Assembly (NCBI RefSeq): GCF_958979055.1
Contig: NC_084893.1
Span: forward strand, 29,666,987 to 29,730,986
Direction: 5' to 3'
Length of the DNA stretch: 64,000 nucleotides
From: Alnus glutinosa
Lineage: Eukaryota > Streptophyta > Magnoliopsida > Fagales > Betulaceae
The notes below the pieces were generated by a model. It was not told the origin of the DNA, searched no databases, and worked only from the letters and a program-made list of their open reading frames with translations. The translations under genes and the position numbers were made by a program. Shown in pieces: positions 1 through 11,958 of the stretch (the stretch's first letter is position 1; every line of letters begins with the position of its first letter).

Positions 1-305
1 ATAATTTCCAGTCATCTTATTTTTATTTCTCATTTCTTAATTCTAATTCAGCTTTAGTTGAATCTAGATCTACTCTTGCTTTGGTTTTGAATACATATGA
101 TGCTGAAGCTATAAATATTATGATAAACGTTGGTTAATTCATATGCTAAGGAAAGTTAGATTTACACGTTTTAGGAATATTCCTATAAATCAGTATTGTT
201 TTTTAGTGGACTTCTTGCTGTTGAATGTGGTTATTTTCGTACACCTTATAGTTTTCTTATTTTTGGATTCTTTATTTGTTGGTTGATGTCATTTTACTTT
301 TACAG

Positions 306-3300
306 TGAGTTGCAGAAACTTCATAAGCAATTTGTGCTTGGTAATATCTTGACAGAATCTGAGTTCTGGGCTACAAGGAAGGTAATATTTTTTATTATTT
401 ATGTGATATGTAGCTTTTTGTTTAGCATTTGAAATTGGAGCTCCATATGATTAGAGCTTTTTATAGTCTTCCTATGGAAGATCTTCATTAGAACCTGTTG
501 TTTCTGTTGATAATAGAATTATGTAACATTCCGATGGAAGACTTTGAATTAAAAGCTGTTATCATCTTAATAGGGTTTTGTAACATTTTATTCTCCTAAA
601 ATTTAATGCAGAGGTTGCTGGATGGAGACAGTGGCCGAAAGTCGAAGCAACTGGTTGGTTTTAAAAGTTCAATGATTCTAGATACAAGACCCCAGACTGA
701 TGGCCGGGTACGACATCTCTCTCTCTCTTTTGCATGTGTTGTGTTTGCATGGATATGCTCGTATTACAATGTGAGTATCTTATAGATCTAAACCAATTCT
801 TTTGAGACAAGCCTTATGAATTATTGAATTTTCTTTTATTGGCAAGAGTAAATGTTTTTTTCCTTTACTAGTTGCATTTTGCTTGTGATTTTATTCATGG
901 AAACTAATTATTCTTTTACTTCTTTTTCTTTCTTCTTTCGTATTTTCAGACAAACAAGGTTACATTCAATTTGACACCCGAGATCAAATATCAGGCATGG
1001 TTCTTTTATTTTTCTCTTTGGGTTTTGGTTTTCTAGGTGTTTGTTAGCAGCCAATTTTTCTGAGACCTATCCAAATATCTCTTAAGGATGTTAAACTTTT
1101 ACGGCAATTTTTTTGTGAAATAGTTGGCTCAAGTTTCAGCATGGTTTTAAGCATTGGGATTGACTGCTATATTGGTAGTTGTTGATTGGTTTGATCGGGG
1201 TTCATAGATGATGATATTCAGAAATGATACAGGAAGAATCTAAATAAGAAGAAAGATAAGAACCAAACATCAGAACATGATTATAGATGCACATTAGTAT
1301 TATACATTTTACAAAAGATGGATTTAGAACAAATTAGGGAAAAATACATTTTATTCCCCCAAAGTTTGACCACTTTTTCACTTTTGCTTCCGATGTTTAA
1401 AAAGTGGCAATGTACCCCAACCAAGAAATAATTAACGGAGTGCTTACATTGAAAATTTCAAAAACTCCGTTAATTATTTCTTGGTTGGGGTACATTGCCA
1501 CTTTTTAAACATCGGAGGTAAAAGTGAAAATGTTGTCAAACTTTGGAGGGGTAAAATGTTTTTTTCCCAACAAATTATATGAAATCAAAATATTTGAAAT
1601 CTTAATGAACTTGAAGATGTGGTAAGGATTTATTTGTTATAATATGGTTTTTTTTAATAGTATTATAGTTATATTGATTTATTTCAGTTCATGCATACTC
1701 TAATATTGAATTCTTAAGCTGCAAAGCTGCTGCCATTGTCTGAGATAAGACTTCATTAGTGTTTAACTATTGACATTTTTACTTATAAAAAAATTAAAAA
1801 AAAAACTGTTGACATTTCACATTTGTGTGGAAGGGAGCTGGCTTATTTATCATGGCACATCTTTATTCTGCTTACTTTTCCTTAGTGTCAATTCTTTATT
1901 TGTCTCGTTTCCTTGGTGTTAATTCTTTACTTGTCTTTCAGATTTTTGCTCTGAAACCAGCTGTTCAACAGGCATTTCTTAATCTTGTTCCTAGTAAGGT
2001 AGCGAGGGCATTGAAAAAATTTATTCTTTTCACTAATTATCAAGCAAGTTTACTTATCAGATGATTTTGTGAGACTTATTGTTAATTTTTCACTTACTTT
2101 GCTTTTGCTGGTGTTTTCTTGGTTGATTTTTGAATTCTAGATGACAGAAAGGGACTTCTGGACAAAATATTTTAGAGCTGAATATCTCCATAGTAGAAAA
2201 AATGCTGTTGCAGCCGCAGCAGAGGCTGCTGAAGACGAGGAGCTAGCCATTTTTCTGAAGGATGATGACATATTGGCAAGTGAAGCTCGGCGAAAGGTGC
2301 TCTCTCTGAGAAAGTTGGGATTTCCTTATTTTACTGGAATACTTCTGTGTCATTATTTTTTATGATTACTTGAGAGTACTTTTATAACTCCAATGGTATT
2401 CTTGTTGACAGATTCAACGGGTTGATCCAACTCTAGACATGGAAGCCGACCAAGGGGATGATTACATGCATCTCCCAGTATGTGGGATAAGACCATTCTT
2501 GTAATTTCCTTTAGTTGATGCATTTAAGTTCTCTCTCTCTCTCTTCTTTTTTTCTTGGGGAGGGGGTTCATATTTAGCCCAAATAATTTTCTTTTAATTT
2601 TTTTGACTCAAGCAAAGATGACAGGGAGATTTGTAATGAAGTAATTGGAAAATTCTGAAGTTACCATGGAGTCTTGATAGTGATTTCTATGGATTTACTA
2701 CTTGATTTTGAAGTGGTCTAGCTAGTCTTGAATTTATATTTCATAATACAAAGTTACTGTTGTTTTAATAGCAGCTTTTGAACTCAAACTTGTACTGTTG
2801 GAGAAGCCATACTTCTTCCTCCTCCCCTTGCCCCTTCTTCTAATGGGATAAACAATATCATTTACATGACAAGATTCATGGTTGATAGTGTGTTATATCT
2901 GCATGTATAGAATTACTCAACCAGGGCAAGAAGGTCCCTAATTCATTTGCAAGGTAAAAGATGGATATTTTGTCTGACACTTTAAATAAATAGTGTGATT
3001 TGATTATTGCTTGTCCATTAGAATTTTGAGGGAGACGATAGGTAATATATGTTAAAAGTTGGAAAATATTTGCAGCTTCTATGATTCTTTCATACATGAT
3101 ATATGTACCATTGCTTCTCCAAAGAGTAGAAAATTAAAAAAATAATAATTTTGAAGCTCTCTTTTGTTTTCCTTATTAGATATGATCATGTACTTTTGAT
3201 TTGTGGAAAATGGTTTGGGTGACTTTCCTTTGTCATTTTATCCGGTTGTATAAATGCAGGATCACGGGATTTTTCGTGATGGTAGCAAGGATATAACTGA

Positions 3301-6300
3301 ATCACAGCATGAGCAATACAGGAGAACTTTCTTACAAGACCTTAACCGGCAAGGCGAGGTTGTTCTTGAAGGAAGAACTATAGGTATGGATCTCTCTTGA
3401 ATTTATCTTTTTTTTCTTTTTCTTTTTTTAAAAAAAAAAACCATTTTATAAATAAATTACGTGTTTCTCTCAGAATTTCATTTTCTTTGAACAGTAATTT
3501 GATTGAAAAAAAAAAATTGCAGTTAGTTTAATTTGCTGAGTTTCCTTTTTATTTATTCACTTCCGGTAGATAAATTTGGTTTATAAACCTGAATGTAGAT
3601 GTAGAGTTGGACGATCCAATGTCCGTAGCAGAAGCACTTGCACGTTCAAGACGGGGTTAGTGTGGTTTATTTTTGTTTCTTCCATTTGATTTTCCCCCCA
3701 AAACAAAAAAAGAAATGAACTCTTTCTTTCTTTATAGAACTTGCACTTATTCTTTTGCTGTTGTTGTGAAGAATCTGATGGGAATACCAAGGAGGAGAGA
3801 ATTGATAGGATTTCTCGGATGACTGAGATGGAGGACCTTCAGGCACCTTACGATCATCCTTTTGCTCCACTTTGTATCAAGGTTGGATTTTGTCTTCATT
3901 TTACGATTCTTCGAAATTAATAGCATATAGATGTTTTACGTTGTGGTTTTCTAAAATCAGGATCCTCGTGATTACTTTGATTCTCAACAAGTTAATGCAC
4001 TTAAAACTTCTGATGACGCACGAGCTGGAGCAGAACAATTGAGATGTAGCCTGAGTACTGAGGAAGCATATGGCTTTTTGAGGGGTTCAATATCTGAGAT
4101 AAAGGCTACGGGATTGTGTGCTCCAATTGTCAGACCCGAGGTCGCTCTTACGGTAATAACCTTTGTTTCACATCAACTAAGATATTATATATGAGATCAT
4201 GTATAACGTAAAAAAATAAAGGAAGGAAGGAAACAAAACGATATTAGATATGATATGCGATAAATATTTCATACTTTTAACTGTGTAATTTGTATGATTC
4301 AGGTCCTTAATGGATTGACCCAGAATATCTCAAGTACCAAATATCAGCTGGGAAAGAATGTTCAAGAGAGTATACTGGACAGGATGCCTATCACAACTAA
4401 GGAGGAATTGCTACATGTGAGTTGATGGGAATTTATTAAAATTATATATAGCTGCTTTTAGAAAAAAAAATTCCTAAACTTCGCTATTTATACTTGATTC
4501 CTTCCAGATTAAGCATGCCACATAAGAACACGTTTCCATGTGCTATTGTATATTTTATAAATCTTGGTTTCTTAGCAATATTAATGTTTATAAGAAGGGT
4601 TTTCTTTTTCCAGCATTGGATATCAATTCAAGAATTATTAAGGCACTTTTGGTCCTCATATCCAATCACTACATCGTACCTTTATGCCAAGGTAAGTGCT
4701 TTATTTGCATACTAGGGGTACGGCCTTTTCTTTTTTCAATAGAATCTTATAAAAAGAAAAAGTCAGTGCTGTATTTGTGAACATGAACAAGAGTCATTAT
4801 GTCAGACACATTCGTTTATTTATTTTCCAGTATTTGTTTGTATGCAGAAGAGTCATAGATAGTACCATCAGCAAAACTACTTATAAGCCTCTTGGATGTA
4901 GCACAACTATAATTTTGCACACTGTTAAGTTGTAAAGGTAGGTTTCATACATTTATGGGCTAGATATTGTCAAATTAGAAGTTGTGGGAAGTTTCTTATT
5001 TATGGATCAAAGTTTCTGATTTTCTGAACCTTTCTGAATCAATTATCAAAAATCTTGTTCCTACTTTGAAATATTATAAAAGCCCAATCTTAGGATAATG
5101 GACTCTCTATGTCTTTTCAGTAGTATACTGGTTTAAGAACACTTGGCAAAAGAATATATCGGTTTAAGAATGTATGGGTTTCCCCGAACCATTATTAGCT
5201 GATAGAAGCGTATCGGCTGTGATTAAATGGTTTGGTTACACTTTGTGGTTCTTGAGGAGTCAAGAGGCATTCCTATATCTAGGCCACAGAATATAGTCAA
5301 GAAGCTTACCCTCAAATGTGATAATGGTTAAAATGAGGATACTGAATGCATAATAGCATTTCAATTTGCTTTTCAGAAGTTTTAGAATATGAATTACCTT
5401 TTATTCACTAAAAGGGAAAAGGGAAACTGTACAAGGATATTTTCACTCGTTTACGGGATATAGTAGTCTTTTGATTGGATTGAGTCAGCATGCCTATTGC
5501 CTTGTTCATTTGGTGATTGATGTGCAGGTGAGCAGATTGAAGGATGCCATGTCAAAAATATATCCACAGCTGGAGGTACTCTTTAATATAGAATGTTCAT
5601 GGTTATTTTCTTCATCTCATCGCTAGCATATAGACAATCTTTACTACCTTTAACTTTTTAGAGGACTTGGAATCCTCACGGCTGTTTTAAGTTAATTTTG
5701 CCCATTTGGTGACCGCATCTCAAGGTTACACATAATTTGGTGATATTGCATTAATTTTGTTGTTCAAGTAAGAATGCTGACAAATGCATGGTCAAACTTT
5801 ACCCTTGTCTTATATATTTGTAATATTAGTGTCTCAATTTCCCATCTTAAAAAAAGACAGCTTCTTGATTTCCTTGTGCAAGGTAACAAATATTCTTCTT
5901 AAGAAGAATGTCAACATGTGAAGATCAGCTGGTAACAGTTTGCTCCATGATAGTTGTAGGAAAAAGTAATTTTTTTTTATTTTTTTATTTTTTCACTTAG
6001 ATTGGTTTCGCAAAGCTCAACAATGAAGTTTGGTTTCTTTATTAAGGCAGGGATGTCTTGGGTGTTGCTCGAGTTTTCACTGCAGAGCTGCATCCTTGAA
6101 AAGGAGAAAATGATTTTCATGTCGCACAGCTTAGTTGTGAAAATCACCCTCTGGTGCCACACTATTCTTTTTAATAAGATCCCCCTTTTGGTTGGGCAGT
6201 GTGATGGTTCCACCAAGACATTGTTTGAAGGAGTGTACTAAAGGATTCTTGTTTCTTCAGTCCTTGTCTGTCATTTTCTTAGTACCAAATTAATTTGACT

Positions 6301-7475
6301 GAAAGGGGCTAGAAAAGTAAAAATAAGTAAACAATTAAGAATGTTATGGAACAAACTTACATAGTGCTGCTGTGAGGACAAGTTCTTACTGATTTTTTTT
6401 CTTCTCAATATTGTGTTGGTTAGTGAACAGAAGTTTTTGTTGAAATGAATCTTTATTATTATTATTATTATTAATTTTTTTTCACATTATGTTTTGTGAC
6501 AATTTTGGAGGGGAACTGCAGTAAAATATCCATTTCATAAATTCTGTTTCATCTTGATCTATTTTAACAAATTTAGCATGATTAATTTATTAATTTATTT
6601 ATTTTTATTTTTATTTTTTATAAGTAAAAGAATTTCAATAAAATTCAAAGAGCTTACACAGTACAGTACATAAGAAGTATACATGAATCATGTTTTTTTT
6701 TTTTTTTATAAGTGATTGCAATTTATAAAAAAAACGCGCAGAGGGGCGCAATCCTTATACAAGGGAAGTATACAAGAAAACCCTTAAAAGGGACGAACAT
6801 AGAATAAATTTAAAAAGTCTACATAAGTAAAAGCACTCAAACTATGATGAGGCGCTATCCAACTATATAACGTATCGAGCAAGAAGTATACATGAATCAT
6901 GTTATCATGTCTTTTCTTTGTTTCTGGAAACATTGGATGTTTGTTTTTTCTTGACCTCTTTTTGGTGGGGGTGTCTGTTGCTCCTTCCTGCTGGGGTTCA
7001 GTTTTGCATATTCTTTTCGTCAACATTGTATTTTATTCTTTAATCAAATTTCAGGAATTAAAGGAGTCCGTGCCCTCAGACCTCCGCCACCAGGTTTTCC
7101 TCCTTGTTCGTCCTATGCATCAGGTAAGTGCTTGTCTTCCGTACTCAATTTGACTGCTAAAGCCAGTGGTAGCCAGTCACATATTCTGTTGGCCCGCGTG
7201 TACTCTTGATGTTTCTTCCCTCTCCTTTCCATACCAACACAATCAAACTAAACAAATCAATTAATACTATAATTGAAGCATCCGTGTGCATACTGGATGA
7301 TTTATTTTTGGGTCGGGACTCGAGTTGGTGTTCGTAGTTGCATACATTTGATGGCTGAAGCTCACGGCCAAAGACCATATTGGTGCAGGCTCTAGATGCT
7401 GCTTTTCAACATTACGAATCAGATTTGCAGAAGAGATCAGCAAAGAGTGGGGAGAAACCAAACGGATACATCTAG
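306..7475 (+). CDS. TFB1: TFIIH core subunit p62/TFB1 (BSD-domain protein), 3' part of gene
   Basis: General transcription factor IIH subunit 1, part of the core complex for RNA polymerase II initiation and nucleotide-excision repair in the nucleus. Fifteen exons are visible: 306-381, 612-707, 950-994, 1942-1998, 2141-2296, 2412-2477, 3260-3383, 3599-3655, 3772-3881, 3961-4152, 4303-4416, 4614-4691, 5528-5575, 7055-7123, 7389-7475 (stop TAG 7473-7475). They join in one frame to about 457 residues. Two BSD-type segments are seen: [16 protein letters not shown] in the first visible exon and [18 protein letters not shown] across exons 4-5. An Ala/Glu-rich stretch follows, then the conserved C-terminal half. 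The N-terminal PH-like domain and start codon must lie left of base 1. The intron 995-1941 starts with GC, not GT. Introns carry a foldback MITE (1337-1568) and a short retroposon (6695-6880). Family assignment is firm from the paired BSD motifs and the C-terminal region. Exact exon edges are by eye. Confidence 0.9.
1337..1568. mobile_element. Foldback MITE, 232 bp, MULE-like, inside TFB1 intron
   Basis: Near-perfect hairpin. The two arms (about 1345-1435 and 1465-1560) are reverse complements around a short loop near 1445-1460. Ends are GGGAAAAATACATTTTA and its complement. It is flanked by a perfect 9-bp direct repeat, AACAAATTA, at 1328-1336 and 1569-1577. A 9-bp duplication with long terminal inverted repeats fits Mutator-like MITEs. 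The superfamily is inferred. Confidence 0.85.
6695..6880 (-). mobile_element. Short 5'-truncated retroposon (LINE/SINE 3' end) in TFB1 intron
   Basis: Begins with a T-tract on the plus strand (poly(A) of a minus-strand insertion), followed by about 170 bp that does not match the flanks. It is bounded by a perfect 23-bp direct repeat (aagaagtatac..atcatgtt) at 6672-6694 and 6881-6903, the signature of target-primed reverse transcription. It has no coding capacity. An older poly-T/ATAAGTAAAAG remnant lies just left, around 6600-6670. Confidence 0.85.
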
Positions 7476-8005
7476 GAGAATAATACCACCCTTGTCGGCT
7501 ACATCTAATCAGGCAGTAACATTCTTTGCTGTCCCTATCTTATAGCAGTCATATATACTCTACATGACATCAATTTTGCTCTGAGCTTATATCGGATTGA
7601 GATCATCTTCATCAGAAAATAGCAAAAAGTTGAAAGCTTGAAACTTGACGACCGACTGTTTGCCTCACTTGAAGACCTACTATTGCCTTGTTGCTGCACC
7701 TCCTGATCAGAACGCAAATCCTGTATGTTTCTAGCAGTTAAGGCCCCACTTTAAATGTTTTGTTACTGTTAAATGCCATTTGGTTATAATAATGTTATAT
7801 TGGGATGTTAATTGCCAAGAATTTTGTTGGTTAAGGCTGAATTTGCATTGTACTCTTGATTGGTTACTTGTAATTTAAAATGCTAATCCATTCTCGATAA
7901 CTGGTCCATCGTGTGTTTTTTCTCTGGGTTTGTTTGAGACTGACGTCAAGAAATACTTTTCATGAGTTTAAATTTTAACACGAGTAATTAACTAGTTTAG
8001 CTTAA
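7476..8005 (+). other. 3' UTR and downstream flank of TFB1
   Basis: No coding exon is seen after the TAG. Sequence to about 7900 is moderately T-rich and probably holds the 3' UTR and poly(A) region. The polyadenylation point cannot be fixed by eye. Confidence 0.4.
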
Positions 8006-8162
8006 GAGGAGTGATTGGTACAACTGTTGTGCACCACTCTAGAGATATGGGATGAGTCTTATGTGGGACTCATGTGGTAGAACCCACCACATGGGATCCA
8101 CCCTATATCTCTAAGACCTTGCACAACAGTTACACAACTGTTCTGCAAGAGTCATTTTCCTC
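8006..8162. mobile_element. hAT-like MITE (GAGGAGTGATTG family)
   Basis: A roughly 157-bp imperfect hairpin. ACAACTGTTGTGCA..GAGATATGGG on the left pairs with CCTATATCTC..TGCACAACAGTT on the right, with a CATGTGGT/ACCACATG centre. The flanks repeat AGCTTAA (7999-8005 and 8163-8169). The termini resemble those of the element at 47915-48210. Confidence 0.7.
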
Positions 8163-8267
8163 AGCTTAAAGCATTTTTACCTGGTTAGCGGAAGGTTATT
8201 TTTGCTAGCCGGTTGGCTAGTCGGTATGCAACTAGTGGTTACATTTGGCTAGCTAGCCCAAAATTTA

Positions 8268-8554
8268 GGGTATGTTTGGCAAGTGAGTGAAGAGAATAGA
8301 GTAGGGGGGAAAGAATTTTTGAGTTAGTAAAAAGTTATAGATGTGATATAAGTAAAAATAATTTGTATGGAAAAGTGAAAAAGTTTTATATTGTAGTGGA
8401 TTTTTTTTATTTGAATAATAAAAAAAAAATTATTGATGTGATATAAAAAGTGAAAAAAGTTAGAATGTTTTGATGTCGATTGTTTTTGAAAAATGGAAAT
8501 GTTTTTCCTAACGCGCACTACTTTGCACTCTTCAAACACTTGCCAAACGATGCC
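8268..8554. mobile_element. Tourist-like (PIF/Harbinger) MITE, 287 bp
   Basis: Termini are GGGTATGTTTGGCAAGTG and the complement of CACTTGCCAAACGATGCC, flanked on both sides by TTA (8265-8267, 8555-8557). That is the target duplication expected for PIF/Harbinger elements. Its interior (GTGAAAAAGTTTTRTATTGTAGT) is shared with the copy at about 38575-38756. Confidence 0.75.
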
Positions 8555-8569
8555 TTAGTCATGCTTGCC

Positions 8570-8600
<31 letters not shown>

Positions 8601-8869
8601 CCAACATATTTTTCCTAATAAAACATGCACGTGACTTTGAAATGTAGATGTTTTGTAAATGAAATAATATTTAATTAAAATAGTGAAAGTTGATAGTTAA
8701 AATAAAAGGTGAGATTGAGTACTCATTGGATTTTATTAGTCAAAACAGCTAAAAAATTATTTTTTACTATGTTAACTATCCACTTTTTTAAACTACCAAT
8801 TTTCATTTCATTTCAACTATTCACTTTTACTATTATATTTAAATATTATTTTTTAAAGATTTCATTATT

Positions 8870-9050
8870 CTTTTTCTAACGGTCATTTTATCGAGTATTT
8901 GTTTTATTTTAACGGTTATATTTTAAATATTCGTCTTATCCTAACGGTCATATTTTTAAAAATTTTGTTTTATCCTAACGGTCATATTTTTCAAATAATT
9001 TCTTTTATCCTAATGGTCATATTTTTCAAAAAATATCATATCCTTTCAAT
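8870..9050. repeat. Minisatellite, about 40-bp unit
   Basis: About five degenerate copies of a unit built around TTATCCTAACGGTCATATTTTT. They are followed by long A-tracts (9079-9108) and, further on, T-tracts (9239-9260). No gene is seen between 8560 and 9889. Confidence 0.6.
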
Positions 9051-9071
9051 ATAAAAAAACGTTAAGATAAG

Positions 9072-9115
<44 letters not shown>

Positions 9116-9889
9116 TGAACTTTTGCTTTGAGTGTAAAAATAAATAATATAAAAAAAGGGGGAGATAAATTTATTCTTTCTTATTCATTTGTTCACTCAA
9201 CAAACAAAAATTACTATTTTGTTAAGGCTATTGGGGATTTTTTTTTTTTTTTTTTTTTTTGTAGTTTTTAGTGATTTGGCTAACAAAAAATAGATTAAAA
9301 AAAATCTAGTTTGGTAAGTCTAGTAGGAATCGTGTTTAGTTTTACGCCTGGAATCCTCATACTTCTTTTTCCAAAATGATGCGTCTTTAGAATATGTAAA
9401 GATGCATTATGTAAGAATACATGTTTTAAAAACATGTCATAATGATGATGATTACAATTTATAGAGTCTCCTTGCATGATGCTGATCATCATAATCCATT
9501 ATTAAGATTTGAAAGACATATTTGTTGGAAAATTAATGGCAAATAAATAAATAATTGATTACAAAAAACTATAACGCATTATAAAAATATTGGCAAGCAT
9601 ATATTTCAAAAAAAAAAAAAAAACAACAACGAACCAGTCCATAACACAGATCAAGACTCAAGAAATTATCCATGTACATACAAAAGAAAAGAGGATAGAA
9701 TTGGAAGAGGGAAAAGAAGAAAGGCATTATCAAATCAACATAAAATCCCAAGAATCATTCCAAATCCTTTAACAATATTGCAAATGCCCAGATGAAAATT
9801 TAAAAAAGAAAAAGAAAATCCTAGTAAATGGTAAAACAAGAATACATGATGCAGTCAATCGGAGATTACACACAGCTAGGTAGCATGAA

Positions 9890-10087
9890 TCAAGGAGCAG
9901 GAGCTGGGAAACCAAAGAAGGGCCTTCCACAGAGACTCCCATTGATATTGGGATCGCAGAGATCCACGGTGTCCTTCAGCTTGTGGAACCCGTTCTTGAA
10001 CACCCCGAACCCGAACAGACACCCGATCAATACCACCACCATTATCAGGCACGTGCACAGCATGCATATCCTCGTCCCACAGCACAT
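9890..10087 (-). CDS. Small single-pass membrane protein, 65 aa, plant-conserved type
   Basis: Single-exon gene read on the minus strand from ATG at 10087-10085 to TGA at 9892-9890. The protein starts MCCGTRICMLCTC, continues with a hydrophobic stretch (LIMVVVLIGCLFGFGVF, about residues 14-30) and ends in a short acidic/polar tail finishing FFGFPAPAP. The Cys-rich N-terminus next to the membrane segment suggests possible S-acylation (inference). I recall similar short MCCG..GFGVFKNGFHK..CDP proteins of unknown function in plants. Upstream (10265-10286) is a (CT)n tract suited to a plant 5' UTR, and TATA-like sequence lies near 10311-10330. Overlapping longer plus-strand frames (9828-10297) have no recognisable content and are shadows. 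Confidence 0.6.
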   Translation of the reverse strand: MCCGTRICMLCTCLIMVVVLIGCLFGFGVFKNGFHKLKDTVDLCDPNINGSLCGRPFFGFPAPAP

Positions 10088-10659
10088 CTTTTTGCCTCTT
10101 CCTCTCCCTCTCTCCCTGGGCGGCTGCGGTGGTGGGTTTTGGATCTTAATTGGTCCGGGAAGTTTATAGCAGATCGAAAGAAAGAAAGAAACAGAGTTGG
10201 TAAAACGTGTAAGGAAAACGAAGTGTATAATCCTATCAAAGAAAATGCTTTGACGTTATGCCCACTCTCTCTCTCTCTCTCTCTCGATATGATATAACTG
10301 CTTGTGTTCGCTTATAAGGAAAGCAATAAATAGGATAGGGAGCTCAAAGGAAGAAGAAAACAAAAAAAAAGGAAAAAAAAAAAGGGACCTTTTTCTTTTT
10401 CCTCCTTTTGATTTAGATAAGGTAAAAGGAAGTGGTTGATTTGTAGCTCTTTTTTAGGAGCAATGGGTTCACCTTTTTATTTGGTTCGGATGTTGTTGGG
10501 GGCAGTCGGGAGAGGTGGAGTTGTTACTTGGGACTGCATCCGGTGGTTTAGCAGTTTGGCTCAACAAATTCTATTTCCCTTTCTTCACCGATATATCTCT
10601 CTTATCTTTCTTCTCTTTGGGTAGCCAACGGCCCTACATTATTGCACTAACAATTTTTT

Positions 10660-11300
10660 ACATAAATTTTAAATTTTATACTAATTTAACACGAAATTAG
10701 TGAATCAGCTTGACCCGTTTAGTTAAATATATAAGAGTTAACCTATATAATCTTAGAGTACCAGTAGACTAACAGTAACTTTTCTAAATCTCATTCTCTT
10801 CCCTATATGTAAAAAAAAAAAAAAATTATAAATAATTCATTGAATTAGATTCTTTTATTGTTTCATAAACTAAGGAGACACCAAGAGAACCAAAAGCTGT
10901 ACCCTACATCTAGGGAAGCGAAAGTAGTTTCCTTAACATTATTTAAATATTTAAATGAATTTTCTTTTTTCTCTCTCTTTCCCTAACATTTAATTTAAAA
11001 ATATTTAAATAACATAAAGAAATAATACGAGAAGCTATTGTGAAGTGGAGACATGCTACATTACTTAAACTTTTATAAAGAGAGCCTTACTAATTGATGT
11101 GGAGCTAATTAATTGGAGATGATAAAAACAATTAATAAAAAGAAATGCTACTTTGTAAAAGTTTAAGTACATGTAGCATTTATCCGTAGAATGCATTTAA
11201 ATTTTGAGACGAACCCAATACAAAATTAGCGAATTACGATCGAAAGTTCAGTTCTTTTAATTGAATGAGTCTCAAATTAGAGTTAATTTAATCCAACACG
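10660..11300. repeat. Dispersed ACACGAAATTAG.. repeat copies
   Basis: Two degenerate copies (about 10665-10770 and 11205-11300) of a repeat containing AACACGAAATTAG followed by CGTTTARTTAAAT. The same repeat recurs at 20.3-21.0 kb, about 28.9 kb and about 56.7 kb. The rest of 10.7-11.7 kb is AT-rich with no supported gene. Confidence 0.5.
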
Positions 11301-11769
11301 GAAACACAAGATGATCAAAAGGAAGTCAAATTCTTATAGTGAGGCTCAGCCCATCTAGGACTTGCATGATATGGATGGCTTAATAGAATTAAGTTGAAGA
11401 GAGATGGAGGGGCTGTGAAGCTCTCGAGTAGTTTTAACTTTTAAGGTGTTGTGAGCAAGTGAGCCCGTAAAGCCTAACCTTAATTTGAGGCGATCCTCGT
11501 GTGCAGTGAGAGTGACATGTTTGGGCCGAGATGAGATGAGATGAGACCCACCGTGATTATACATGGGCATCGTTGAGCCTGTAAACGTATCACCCTCTTC
11601 TATCCAACAAAAAGCCCTTACTGTTGTTGTGTTGAGGAAGATGAAGATAAAAAATGTATTTTTACAAAGCAAAAAGTAATTTACCTCAATTCCATTTTCC
11701 CTTGAAAAGAAGAAAGAAAAAGTGAGGATTTTACTCTGCATAATTCACATTTTTGGTCTCCAAAAGTAA

Positions 11770-11958
11770 CCAAACCCTCTTTTTCTCTTCTCTTTGAAAG
11801 GTCGTCTTCTAGCTTGGGGTTTTCCACAGCCCCCAAGCCAAAAAAAATCCCTCCCCTCCTCAGATCTCACACTCTGAGACACCCACAACAACTTATATTC
11901 CAAGTTCCCTAATCTCAAATCTCAAATCTCAAATCTCTCCCTCTTTCTCTATCTGTCC
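11770..11958 (+). promoter_or_regulatory. CT-rich 5' leader of VCS
   Basis: Pyrimidine-rich stretch (CTCTTTTTCTCTTCTC, then CCCTCCCCTCCTC and repeated AATCTCAA) directly before the start codon. This is typical of a plant 5' UTR. A TGGGCC motif lies further up near 11522. The transcription start is not determined. Confidence 0.4.

Noticed and set aside
9828-10297. Plus-strand frames of 104-113 codons
   Set aside because: Antisense to the better-supported minus-strand 65-aa membrane protein; composition is low-complexity.
11355-11741. 128-codon minus-strand open frame upstream of VCS
   Set aside because: No recognisable motif; it lies in the promoter region, and its low-complexity Phe-rich start comes from A-rich DNA.
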